Origin: Chryseobacterium sp. YIM B08800
Lineage (GTDB): Bacteria > Bacteroidota > Bacteroidia > Flavobacteriales > Weeksellaceae
Reading direction: 5' to 3'
Length of the DNA: 64,000 bases
NCBI RefSeq assembly: GCF_026163565.1
Contig: NZ_JAPDKN010000028.1
Span: forward strand, 26,161 to 90,160
Part shown: positions 8,060-15,553 of the stretch, piece after piece
Layout of the letters: each line of letters begins with the position of its first letter
How positions within the stretch are numbered: position 1 is the stretch's first letter
The notes under the pieces: generated by a model
Seen by the model: the letters and a program-made list of their open reading frames with translations, nothing else
Databases searched by the model: none
What the model was told of the DNA's origin: nothing
Translations under genes and position numbers: made by a program

Positions 8060-8623
8060 TCATACCTTATTTGTTATCCTTTTTCTTGTAACACTATAGT
8101 TGTCAAATTGTGGGTGAAACCAAAATTCTTTAAGTCCAATTTCATCATAAATGGTAATTTCTTCGGAATAGATAGGATAGAGTCCTGCAATATTTATTTT
8201 ATAATCCGTACCAATATCGATGTCCAAATAATCTTCTTTTTGCAAAGTGCTTGGTGCAAATATTAAAAATGCATCCATTTCAGAATCTTCACTAATCTGT
8301 TCTCCAAAATCGATAGTTTCTCCATAACAAAAAGGAGATTTTCCTCTAAGCTGATTGGCAATAAATCCTGCTACAATTCCCCAATCAAGATTTTCAGATT
8401 CCACAGAGATACATAATTCAGGTCTGCTAAATTTCCAATCTGGATGGACAACTAATGAAAGACCATAAGTTATGGCTGTTATGAATCCTTTTTCCGGAAT
8501 ATTTCTGTAAACAATTGATGTTACACCTTTCATTCCTTCAATTAAGCTTTCATTATTATAAAATTCAGGTTCTTGTTGAAATATGTTGTCTAAATGTTCA
8601 AGATATTTTTCTATTGGAGTCAT
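8060..8623 (-). CDS. Suppressor-of-fused (SUFU) domain protein
   Basis: A 187-residue soluble protein fitting the bacterial SUFU-like family over its full length. Visible landmarks are GVTSIVYRNIPEKGFITA, then TYGLSLVVHPDW, RPELCISV, FCYGETIDFGEQIS and the acidic DYLDIDIGTDYKIN. Bacterial SUFU domains occur as single-domain proteins and as immunity proteins next to polymorphic toxins. No toxin gene is seen nearby, so a cytoplasmic protein-binding role is all that can be said. It is convergent with the Lrp gene, 32 bases away, and the ATG start agrees with the family's usual N-terminal length. Confidence 0.85.
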   Translation of the reverse strand: MTPIEKYLEHLDNIFQQEPEFYNNESLIEGMKGVTSIVYRNIPEKGFITAITYGLSLVVHPDWKFSRPELCISVESENLDWGIVAGFIANQLRGKSPFCYGETIDFGEQISEDSEMDAFLIFAPSTLQKEDYLDIDIGTDYKINIAGLYPIYSEEITIYDEIGLKEFWFHPQFDNYSVTRKRITNKV

Positions 8624-8678
8624 TTGATTTATAACCTTTTTGTAAAAATATAATAAAATTCGCTATTCATTAATTACT

Positions 8679-8879
8679 TCAATAATAATTACTCACCTCT
8701 ATCAAATTCAAATCAGGATCTCTGAAATAAACCGATTTAATCTTTCCGGTTGCTCCAGTTCTTTCTATAATTTCTTTGATGATCTCTATATTTTTCTGTT
8801 TTAGTTCTTCTAAAACATCCTCAATATTGGTTTCTGCGATAAAACATAAATCTGCTGAACCAAATGTTTTTTTTAACAT
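8679..8879 (-). pseudogene. Truncated VOC (glyoxalase-type) protein, C-terminal half
   Basis: Only 66 residues remain. They match the second beta-alpha module of VOC-superfamily proteins: GSADLCFIAET, an ELKQKNIEII helix, then ERTGATGKIKSVYFRDPDLN with the C-terminal metal-site Glu in LIEVSNYY. A complete small VOC protein has about 120-130 residues, and the first module, with its His metal ligand, is missing. The preceding gene on the same strand ends 3 bases before the remaining ATG, so the lost half was deleted or replaced rather than frameshifted. It may still be translated, but should not form a normal active site alone. Confidence 0.75.
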
Positions 8880-8882
8880 AAA

Positions 8883-9476
8883 TTATTTCAAATTACGATT
8901 CGTGTGATAAATCGAAGCGAGTTCTTCTGTAGGAATTCTAACTGAATTTACATCATAAATATTGAAGTTTATCGACTGATAATCTTCATAAGTTTCAGCA
9001 TAAAAAACTAGTGCATATTTATTATTTCTAAAATAAATCGGTTTCGAAAAACTATAAACAATAGAACACATCAATTTTTGTTCTTTGGTTGGGAAATCTT
9101 GCTTCAAATTACGATTGATGTTTAACTCTTTAAAATATAAAGCTTTAGAATTTGGAAACAAATGATCATTCCACATAAAAGTTTTTAACTTATTCAATTC
9201 TGAAATAAGATATTCCCGCTCAGATCTAGAAATAGAAAAGTAATTCTTCTTACCATGATCTTTTTCGAACTTATTTGTTTTCGTTAAAATTTCTATAGCT
9301 TGATCAATTGATTCGCCGTCAATGTCTTTTGTGTAATATAAACTGTCACATTTTACATTTCCATAACTTTCTCTACTCTTCATTTCTAAAGGGATATCAA
9401 AATAATCGAACTTTTCTTGACTTGAAAATAAATTAAAACTTAAAAATAAAATGATTAAAATAAATTTTTGTTTCAT
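8883..9476 (-). CDS. Secreted protein of unknown function
   Basis: A 197-residue protein with a clear signal peptide (residues 1 to about 20, hydrophobic LILFLSFNLFSS before QEKFD). The mature part is charged and rich in Tyr, Phe and Lys, with no recognised motif and no further membrane segment. It has the look of a periplasmic or surface protein from a lineage-specific family. It follows another secreted protein gene 19 bases upstream on the same strand and ends 3 bases before the truncated VOC gene. Its 3' end may mark the junction that removed the VOC N-terminus. Confidence 0.75.
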   Translation of the reverse strand: MKQKFILIILFLSFNLFSSQEKFDYFDIPLEMKSRESYGNVKCDSLYYTKDIDGESIDQAIEILTKTNKFEKDHGKKNYFSISRSEREYLISELNKLKTFMWNDHLFPNSKALYFKELNINRNLKQDFPTKEQKLMCSIVYSFSKPIYFRNNKYALVFYAETYEDYQSINFNIYDVNSVRIPTEELASIYHTNRNLK

Positions 9477-9495
9477 TTTTTACAATTTGTTTGAT

Positions 9496-10068
9496 CTATT
9501 CAGTATCAATATACGTCAGTTTTGCCCCTTTAATAAATTCTTCCAAAGAAATGTCTTTTGTAGCTTTATCATTCATCAATTCAAAAAGATAGGTTGAGGT
9601 TGTGTTTAACCGGATGTCTTTTAGTGAAACTTTAAATCTCTTTGTTTTTATGTTTGAATTAAAAAAAGCCAACTCAGAAGTGTTGCTCAGCTTGATATTA
9701 TTCACATCAAAAGAAGCTTTTGGATCTTTCTGAAGTTTCAAAAACCTTTTCTGTGTTTTATCAGTTGACTCATCTAGAAACTTCTGCATTTGATAATCGG
9801 TTAAAAGTTGCGGATAAATCAAACCTTCTTTCAGAATTGTACCTGTGATTTTATCGGATTTGTCATAATAAACTGTCTTATCATCAAACTGTATCAGATT
9901 ATCTTTTACAAGAATTTTTCCTGCAAATTTTTTATAATTTTTCTTTTTATAATCGGTTTTAAAATGCTCAACGATGGCAGCATCTTTCGTACTTAACTTA
10001 TCATTTTTCTGGGCAAAAAAATTAGAAGAAAGCAATAGTGAAAGACCAATTGTGAATATAAATTTCAT
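9496..10068 (-). CDS. Secreted protein of unknown function
   Basis: A 190-residue protein with a signal peptide ending in SSNFFAQ (residues 1-20). The mature protein is lysine-rich and begins with repetitive charged helices (DYKKKNYKKF). No family is recognised. It is the first of two adjacent secreted-protein genes on the minus strand, which suggests co-transcription. Confidence 0.75.
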   Translation of the reverse strand: MKFIFTIGLSLLLSSNFFAQKNDKLSTKDAAIVEHFKTDYKKKNYKKFAGKILVKDNLIQFDDKTVYYDKSDKITGTILKEGLIYPQLLTDYQMQKFLDESTDKTQKRFLKLQKDPKASFDVNNIKLSNTSELAFFNSNIKTKRFKVSLKDIRLNTTSTYLFELMNDKATKDISLEEFIKGAKLTYIDTE

Positions 10069-10167
10069 AATATTTTATGTTTTTGTTTAATTAAAATCTT
10101 AAAACTATGCAAATTTCATTTTTTAATACATTGATTTTAATCCATCAACTATCAACTAAAAAACTAT

Positions 10168-10749
10168 TTACAAAATATTTTTCAGACGAAGATGCTGTAA
10201 AAGCATAATGGTTTTGGCATCTTTTATTTCGCCCTTGTCGATCATAGAAAGAGTTTCTTCAAACTGAAGTTGCAATACTTCGATGTTTTCGCCTTCCTCT
10301 TCCAATCCGCCACCTTCGTTTATTTTCATATCATCAGAATATTCGGCAATAAAAAAATGCAGAATTTCTGTAACCGAACCGGGCGACATATAAGCTTCGA
10401 ATATTTTTTCTACTTTCGAAATTTTATAACCGGTTTCTTCTTCAGTTTCTCTTTTAATACAATCTTCGGGATTATCGTTGTCTAAAAGTCCGGCACAAGC
10501 TTCAATCAACATTCCGTCCAGATTTCCGTTGATGTAAGTCGGAAGGCGGAACTGTCTCGTTAAAATTACATTTTTAGTATGCGTATTGTACAGTAAAATA
10601 ACGGCTCCGTTTCCTCTGTCATAAGCTTCTCTGCTTTGAATTTCGGTTTGCCCATTTTCTTTTTTTATATTGAAGGTTACCTTCTTTAAAGTGTACCAAT
10701 TATCTGATAAAATCTCTGTTTTCTCGATACTTACATTCGTCTCTTGCAT
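10168..10749 (-). CDS. nudK: GDP-mannose pyrophosphatase NudK (Nudix hydrolase)
   Basis: A 193-residue Nudix hydrolase, close in length and pattern to E. coli NudK (191 residues). The Nudix box spans about residues 87-109 ([23 protein letters not shown]), with the catalytic REtxEExG core and the two-residue insertion between Gly and Glu seen in NudK. Downstream, [19 protein letters not shown] and the [13 protein letters not shown] stretch are NudK/ADP-ribose-pyrophosphatase features. It should hydrolyse GDP-mannose or a related nucleotide sugar to GMP and sugar phosphate in the cytoplasm. It is a single gene with repeat DNA upstream. Confidence 0.88.
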   Translation of the reverse strand: MQETNVSIEKTEILSDNWYTLKKVTFNIKKENGQTEIQSREAYDRGNGAVILLYNTHTKNVILTRQFRLPTYINGNLDGMLIEACAGLLDNDNPEDCIKRETEEETGYKISKVEKIFEAYMSPGSVTEILHFFIAEYSDDMKINEGGGLEEEGENIEVLQLQFEETLSMIDKGEIKDAKTIMLLQHLRLKNIL

Positions 10750-10792
10750 TCTATATTGTATATCTTTTTATTTTAATGATAGTTTTTATTAA

Positions 10793-10932
10793 AAAACTCT
10801 GTGTTCTTTGTCAAGTGAAACGCCTTTGCCTCAATTATATAATTAATTTTTTATTTGAATCGGCGAAACTTTGTTTTGCGAACTTAAAAACAGTTAGTAA
10901 TTAATAAATCTTTGCGTCCTTTGCGTTTAAAA
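10793..10932. repeat. Dispersed repeat, second family, copy D
   Basis: Contains CTGTGTTCTTTG, CGCCTTTGCC, TTTGCGAACTTAAAAACAGT and, at the end, CTTTGCGTCCTTTGCGTTTAAAA. The same order of pieces occurs at 17456-17540. It lies between nudK and the epimerase gene and is non-coding. Confidence 0.6.
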
Positions 10933-10946
10933 AATTAATCACGGCA

Positions 10947-11852
10947 TTATTTTTTCAGTAAATCTTCCAAAGCCATTTTCAAATCAGGAAATTGGAATTC
11001 AAAACCAGCTTTCTCTATTTTCTCTGATGAAGCTCTAGAACCTTCCAGCAAAGCGTCTGCCAATTCACCAAATATCAATTTTAAAATAAATGACGGAACA
11101 TTCGGCATCAACAAGGGTTTGTTTAAAACCTTCGCAATTAGTTTTGTTAAGTTTTCATTCGTTGTATGTTGTGGTGCTGAAGCATTATAAGAGCCTTCAA
11201 TTTCAAGATTTTTTAAAGCAAACTCATACATCCTGCAAATATCATCAATATGAATCCACGACATATATTGTTTTCCGCTTCCAAGTGGCGACCCAATTCC
11301 GAATTTTATTGGAGTCATCATTTTTGCCAAAGCGCCTTCATTTTTAGAAAGAACAACAGCTGTTCTTATTTTTACCACTCGTTCTGCGATATTTTGCTCT
11401 TTAAATTCATCAGCAGCTTTTTCCCAAACCACAACAACTTCACTTAGAAAGTCATTTCCGGGAGCATCGTTTTCAGTGAAAATTTTATCTGTAGTTTTTG
11501 TTCCGTAAAAATTAATTCCGGAAGCTGAAATGAATGATTTTAACTTTAAATTTTTCTTCTTAAGTGTATTTAAAATCAATTTAGCAGAATCTACACGACT
11601 CGAAATCAATTCTTTTTTTCGGTCTTCAGTCCAGCGTTTTTCAGAAATATTGGCTCCTGCAAGATGAATGATGTGGCTTACATTTTCAAAAGCGTTTTCC
11701 TCAATAATCTGGTTTTCAAGATCCCATTCAAATTCGTTTTCAGCTTCTTTCTTGCGGGTTAAAAAACGTATTGAATATTGATTTTCCAGTTTTTTTGAAA
11801 GCACTCTTGCAATGGTTCCGCTTGCACCGGTAATTAATACAATTTCTTTCAT
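10947..11852 (-). CDS. TIGR01777-family NAD(P)-dependent epimerase-like protein (YfcH-like)
   Basis: A 301-residue extended-SDR protein. The Rossmann start ITGASGTIARVLSKKL (a GxxGxxA-type motif) is followed by HLAGANISEKRW, typical of the TIGR01777/SDR39U1 group. The catalytic Tyr lies in ASGINFYGTK (YxxxK is altered to YGTK, normal for the group). A C-terminal DUF1731 segment begins about residue 250 (PNVPSFILKLIFGELADALLEGSRASSEK). The substrate is unknown. It starts with ATG and is monocistronic, with repeats on its 3' side. Confidence 0.9.
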   Translation of the reverse strand: MKEIVLITGASGTIARVLSKKLENQYSIRFLTRKKEAENEFEWDLENQIIEENAFENVSHIIHLAGANISEKRWTEDRKKELISSRVDSAKLILNTLKKKNLKLKSFISASGINFYGTKTTDKIFTENDAPGNDFLSEVVVVWEKAADEFKEQNIAERVVKIRTAVVLSKNEGALAKMMTPIKFGIGSPLGSGKQYMSWIHIDDICRMYEFALKNLEIEGSYNASAPQHTTNENLTKLIAKVLNKPLLMPNVPSFILKLIFGELADALLEGSRASSEKIEKAGFEFQFPDLKMALEDLLKK

Positions 11853-12064
11853 CTCTTTTTTTAGATTATTTTTTTAATACCTGATTTTTTTAACCACAAA
11901 AGCAACAAAAGATTTTATGATGGAATAAGCTATTCAAAAGCTAACAAAACAAAAATAAATTAAAATTTTACATTTTTGAAACTTTTGAATTTCTCTTTTT
12001 CAATCATTTCTTTTGATACTTTTGCGGTTAAAATTATATTTTGAATTTTTTATCAAGTATCAAA

Positions 12065-12403
12065 CTAATTTTTTACAATTAAAACGTAATCTTCTTCAAG
12101 AATTTTATAGCCGTGATCGTAAATAAACTTGTATTCCGAACCGTTTTTATACACTTTTATATTGGTGAAATAATTAAAATCAAAACCTAAGCCATCAAGT
12201 TTAGATTTCGGAATTTTGGTTTTCCCTTCGATATTGATTTCATTCAGAATGCGGTAGTTTTTACGGAGCTTATTATTCACATTCCGCATCAGGTTGCTCG
12301 AATCTTTATTTTGCTTATTGTTGTAAGCATTTCTACAGGCATCATTGCAGAATTTTTTATCAGATCTTCCAATGATTTTTTCGCCGCATTCTATACATTC
12401 CAT
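12065..12403 (-). CDS. Small zinc-ribbon protein
   Basis: A 112-residue protein with an N-terminal zinc ribbon: CIECGEKIIGRSDKKFCNDAC at residues 3-23 gives a CxxC...CxxxC metal-binding set. The rest is basic, then beta-rich (YKNGSEYKFIYDHGYKILEEDYVLIV), perhaps a small nucleic-acid- or protein-binding fold. I recognise it only as a conserved hypothetical type. It begins 5 bases after the HPP gene's stop codon, so the two are probably co-transcribed. Confidence 0.78.
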   Translation of the reverse strand: MECIECGEKIIGRSDKKFCNDACRNAYNNKQNKDSSNLMRNVNNKLRKNYRILNEINIEGKTKIPKSKLDGLGFDFNYFTNIKVYKNGSEYKFIYDHGYKILEEDYVLIVKN

Positions 12404-12408
12404 ACTTT

Positions 12409-13005
12409 TTAATTTTTCAAATTGTGTCTGTGTCTTTTATGTAAAAGTTGCTTCCATTTTGTACTGTTGGGATAGCTTCTGTGTTTGGTCATATTATTAA
12501 AAACGAAAGCCACTAAAAGTAAAATTAAGCAGCCAGAAAGAACCGGAGAAACCGCATACCAATATCCCAGTTCAGGAATTTTACCCGTAGAACTTACTGC
12601 AATTAAAGCTGTTGCTCCACCGGGTGGATGAAGCGTTTTGGTGTATTGCATGGCAACAATTGAAAAAGCAACAGCAAGCGGTGCAGAAAGCCAGATAATA
12701 TCAGGAACAATTTTAAAAACGGTAACACCGATCAATGCTGAAATTACATGTCCGCCAACAAGATTTCTTGGTTGAGCCAATGGACTTTGAATGGCTCCAT
12801 AAATCAATACACAAGAAGCTCCGAATGAGCCGATTAAAAAAATGCTTTCTTGTTTAAATAGATATTGAGACTGCAGAAAAGCAATCAGTCCAATCCCGAA
12901 AAACGCACCCAGAAAAGACCAGAAATGCTCTTTATAATCAACAAGAGTTTCTTTATAAATGACATATTTTGAAACTCTGAGCGTTCTTTTGAAGTTTTTT
13001 TTCAC
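12409..13005 (-). CDS. HPP-family integral membrane protein
   Basis: A 198-residue membrane protein of the HPP family. The name-giving motif is present as LHPPGGATALIAVS, between membrane helices. About four to five hydrophobic helices are visible (residues about 30-48, 55-72, 84-105, 108-122, 150-175). Members have been linked to nitrite transport in chloroplasts and cyanobacteria; the role here is unknown. The start is GTG followed by a Lys-rich N-terminus (KKNFKR) of the type that stays in the cytoplasm, and no ATG is available upstream. It probably forms an operon with the downstream zinc-ribbon gene. Confidence 0.88.
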   Translation of the reverse strand: MKKNFKRTLRVSKYVIYKETLVDYKEHFWSFLGAFFGIGLIAFLQSQYLFKQESIFLIGSFGASCVLIYGAIQSPLAQPRNLVGGHVISALIGVTVFKIVPDIIWLSAPLAVAFSIVAMQYTKTLHPPGGATALIAVSSTGKIPELGYWYAVSPVLSGCLILLLVAFVFNNMTKHRSYPNSTKWKQLLHKRHRHNLKN

Positions 13006-13191
13006 AATAAATTTATTTGAGATTTAAAGGTACAAAATATCCGTTTGCAAACGGGTATGAAAATAGATTGATTGAATTTCTTTAAATGTTATCTTTTGTA
13101 TTTAGTGGAACCTATTTCAAGTTTTCCTTTTAATTTCTGAGATTTATGTAATTGACCTGAGTTAAGAGTGAGAAATTCAACAAAACCTTTT

Positions 13192-13351
13192 ACGCAAAGA
13201 TTTTAATTTTTAAACTTATTATTTTAAGGAGCAAAGAATTGCGACAAAGTCGCTGATGAAGCTTTAATGCAACGAGAGCTTAATAAAAATCAATTTATTG
13301 ATTCATCTTTGCTTCTTAAAAATGAGATTTGAGAAAATCAAACTTTGCGTT
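13192..13351 (+). repeat. Long palindromic dispersed repeat, copy B
   Basis: Outer arms are ACGCAAAGATTTTAA and AAACTTTGCGT. Inner arms are AAGGAGCAAAGA and TCTTTGCTTCTTAAA. Inner hairpins are GCGACAAAGTCGC and AATCAATTTATTGATT. It is in the opposite orientation to copy A, lies between the HPP gene and the TPP riboswitch, and contains no gene. Confidence 0.8.
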
Positions 13352-13502
13352 AAACAAGCGACGAATTAAAAATTAGAAGTTCATAGCTGTTGCTAATCTG
13401 TATTTAGGTTAATTAAATATTTTTCATCTGCAAATTTGCAGAATCAGCGAGACAATTATTTCTGTTTTAATTTTTTATTTTCAAAAATAAGCCTCAATTT
13501 TG

Positions 13503-13592
13503 CTCCATCAATGGGGTGCTGCAAATTGCGGCTGAGATGATACCCGGGAAAATTTTCCACACCTGATTCGGATAATGCCGACGTAGGGATTT
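13503..13592 (+). promoter_or_regulatory. TPP (thiamine pyrophosphate) riboswitch
   Basis: The THI-box core is plain: GGGGTGCT, then GCTGAGATGATACCC, and ACCTGATTCGGATAATGCCG followed by ACGTAGGGA. These match the pyrimidine- and pyrophosphate-sensing arms of the TPP aptamer. The start codon of the PnuC-type gene lies about 45 bases downstream, so it probably controls translation or early termination of that gene. Thiamine pyrophosphate binding would turn the gene off. Confidence 0.96.
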
Positions 13593-13635
13593 TTTGATTT
13601 ATCATCTCATCATTTAATTTATATAAGTTAATTTG

Positions 13636-14226
13636 ATGCAGGACATTTTACAACAGACAACATGGCAAGAATGGCTTGGTGTCTTCTTTTCAGTATTTCA
13701 GGTTTTATTGGCAAGAAAAAATAATTCAAATAATTATCTTTTTGGTATTGCGGGGATTTCACTAACGCTTTATGTGATGATACAATCTAAACTCTACGCA
13801 GAGTTTACGCTTAATCTTTACTATCTGGTAATGAGTATTTATGGATGGCTGTATTGGAAGTTTGGAAAAAGAAGATCTGAAACAACAATTTCTGAAACGA
13901 CCAATAATGAAAAATTAAGTACTGCAGGAATTGTGATTGGAACCTTTAGTATTTTTTATTTTTTCCTGACAAATTTTACAGATTCTGATGTTCCGATCTT
14001 GGATTCTTTGGTCAGTGCTTTTGCATGGGCAGGAATGTGGTTAATGGCTCGTAGAAAAATTGAAAACTGGATCTTACTCAATATCAGCAACATTATTGCA
14101 ATCCCCTTGTTGATTCATAAAGGCCTTTATTTGTATGCAGTTTTGACGGCTTTCTTGTTCATCGTCGCAATTTCTGGTTATTTGGAATGGAGGAAAAGTA
14201 TTAGATCTAAACCGGTTGTTGTTTAA
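13636..14226 (+). CDS. pnuT: PnuC-family transporter, probably PnuT (thiamine uptake)
   Basis: A 196-residue integral membrane protein with about seven helices. The family motif is visible around residues 60-80 (YYLVMSIYGWLYWKFGKRR), and the internal repeat ends in ISGYLEWRKS. PnuC proteins import nicotinamide riboside by facilitated diffusion, and PnuT relatives import thiamine. The TPP riboswitch directly upstream argues for thiamine here. The start is the ATG right after a TTG. No thiamine kinase gene (often paired with pnuT) follows within the window, so the partner must lie elsewhere. Naming depends on the riboswitch more than on the protein. Confidence 0.88.
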   Translation: MQDILQQTTWQEWLGVFFSVFQVLLARKNNSNNYLFGIAGISLTLYVMIQSKLYAEFTLNLYYLVMSIYGWLYWKFGKRRSETTISETTNNEKLSTAGIVIGTFSIFYFFLTNFTDSDVPILDSLVSAFAWAGMWLMARRKIENWILLNISNIIAIPLLIHKGLYLYAVLTAFLFIVAISGYLEWRKSIRSKPVVV

Positions 14227-14288
14227 TTAAAATGCTTAAACGAATCGAGATTATCTGCTTGATCTGTTAAATCAGCGAGAAGTAGTTA

Positions 14289-14441
14289 AACGCAAAGTTT
14301 TATATTAAAAATACATATTATAAAGGAGCAAAGATAACACCTTCGTTGCTGATGAAGCTTGAAAACATACGCTTAAAATCAATTTTATTGATTATTCTTT
14401 GCCCCTTAAATAATAAACATACAGAAGTAAAACTTTGCGTT
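14289..14441 (+). repeat. Long palindromic dispersed repeat, copy C
   Basis: Outer arms are AACGCAAAGTTTTA and AAAACTTTGCGTT. Inner arms are AAGGAGCAAAGA and TCTTTGCCCCTTAAA. The central GTTGCTGATGAAGCTT and AATCAATTTTATTGATT parts match copy B. It has the same orientation as copy B, and the two flank the TPP riboswitch/pnuT unit. Confidence 0.8.
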
Positions 14442-14518
14442 GACAAAATAAGAATTATAAAGTTCCATTTAGATTAAAGAAATTAATCTGTTTAATTATT
14501 CAGAGATAGATAGAAGGT

Positions 14519-15538
14519 ATGTTTACACCTAAAGAAATAAGAGAAAAAATGTATGGAGCTTCTGAAGTTCCACAATCAATCATTGATCAGATTTATCATG
14601 AAAGATTGCTTCAGATTTGGGTTCCGAAAAGGTATGATGGATTAGGATGTCGTTTAAATCAAGGTTTGCAAATCCTTTTTGATTGGTCAAAAATCGATGG
14701 AAGTTTAGGCTGGATGCTCACTTTATGTTCAGGAGCTAATTTTTTCTCGAGAAACTTAAACCCCAATATAGCTAAAGAACTTTTTTCCAATTCAAAAACC
14801 TGTTTTGGCGGAAGCGGGATGATTGGCGGAACAGCCGAAAAACAAAACGACGGAACTTTTTTGATTAACGGACTTTGGCATTTTGCAACGGGTGCTCCTC
14901 ATTTAAGCCATTTTACATTGAATGCAAAGCTTACCGACAACGGAATTTCTTTGCTTGATGAATCGGGAAATGAACTCATCAGATCTTTTGTTATTTCTAA
15001 AAATCAGGTTGAAATTATTCCAAATTGGAAATCGATGGGAATGAAAGCAACCGGAACGTATTCTTTTAAAGTTGATAATATAAAAGTTTCTGAAGATTAT
15101 AGTTTTATATATGATGAGTTTTTTACGGATGATGTTTTAGATAAAGTTCCGTTCAGAATTTTTGCAGATTTGACCTTGTTGGTCAATTATCTCGGAATGG
15201 CTTCTCATTTTGCCGAAGAAGCGATTAAAATTAGACCTCATCTTGATTTAAATTTTTTCGATAAAAAAATAGAAGATGCGATGGTAAAAGTGATTGATTT
15301 TGCCAATGAAATTAAAAGTTTATTAAACGAATTTCAATGTATAAACCAAGAAAAGCAATTTGAAATTCACGATTATTCTTCAGATTTAGTTAACGATTTA
15401 TCCCAAAAGATTTTGCAGATTTACATTCAATTAGGAATAAAAGCAAGCCATACTGATTCTGCAGTCTATCAGGTTTTTTGTGATTATTTTACGGCAACGC
15501 AGCATTCTAATTTTAGGAGGGAGTTTGTGATTAAATAA
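14519..15538 (+). CDS. Acyl-CoA dehydrogenase-fold flavoprotein (short)
   Basis: A 339-residue protein. The start of the visible domain (IWVPKRYDGLGCRLNQGLQIL, then IDGSLGWML) follows the N-terminal helices of the acyl-CoA dehydrogenase/flavin-dependent monooxygenase fold. The beta domain has GTAEKQNDGTFLINGLWHFATGA and WKSMGMKATGTYSFKVDNIKV, the usual flavin-side strands. It is shorter than classical acyl-CoA dehydrogenases (about 380) and I do not see the catalytic Glu of that family. That fits the monooxygenase-like (DszC/HpaH) or orphan subgroup better. The substrate is unknown. It is a lone gene with a palindromic repeat upstream. Confidence 0.8.
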   Translation: MFTPKEIREKMYGASEVPQSIIDQIYHERLLQIWVPKRYDGLGCRLNQGLQILFDWSKIDGSLGWMLTLCSGANFFSRNLNPNIAKELFSNSKTCFGGSGMIGGTAEKQNDGTFLINGLWHFATGAPHLSHFTLNAKLTDNGISLLDESGNELIRSFVISKNQVEIIPNWKSMGMKATGTYSFKVDNIKVSEDYSFIYDEFFTDDVLDKVPFRIFADLTLLVNYLGMASHFAEEAIKIRPHLDLNFFDKKIEDAMVKVIDFANEIKSLLNEFQCINQEKQFEIHDYSSDLVNDLSQKILQIYIQLGIKASHTDSAVYQVFCDYFTATQHSNFRREFVIK

Positions 15539-15553
15539 ATTTGATAAAACCGA

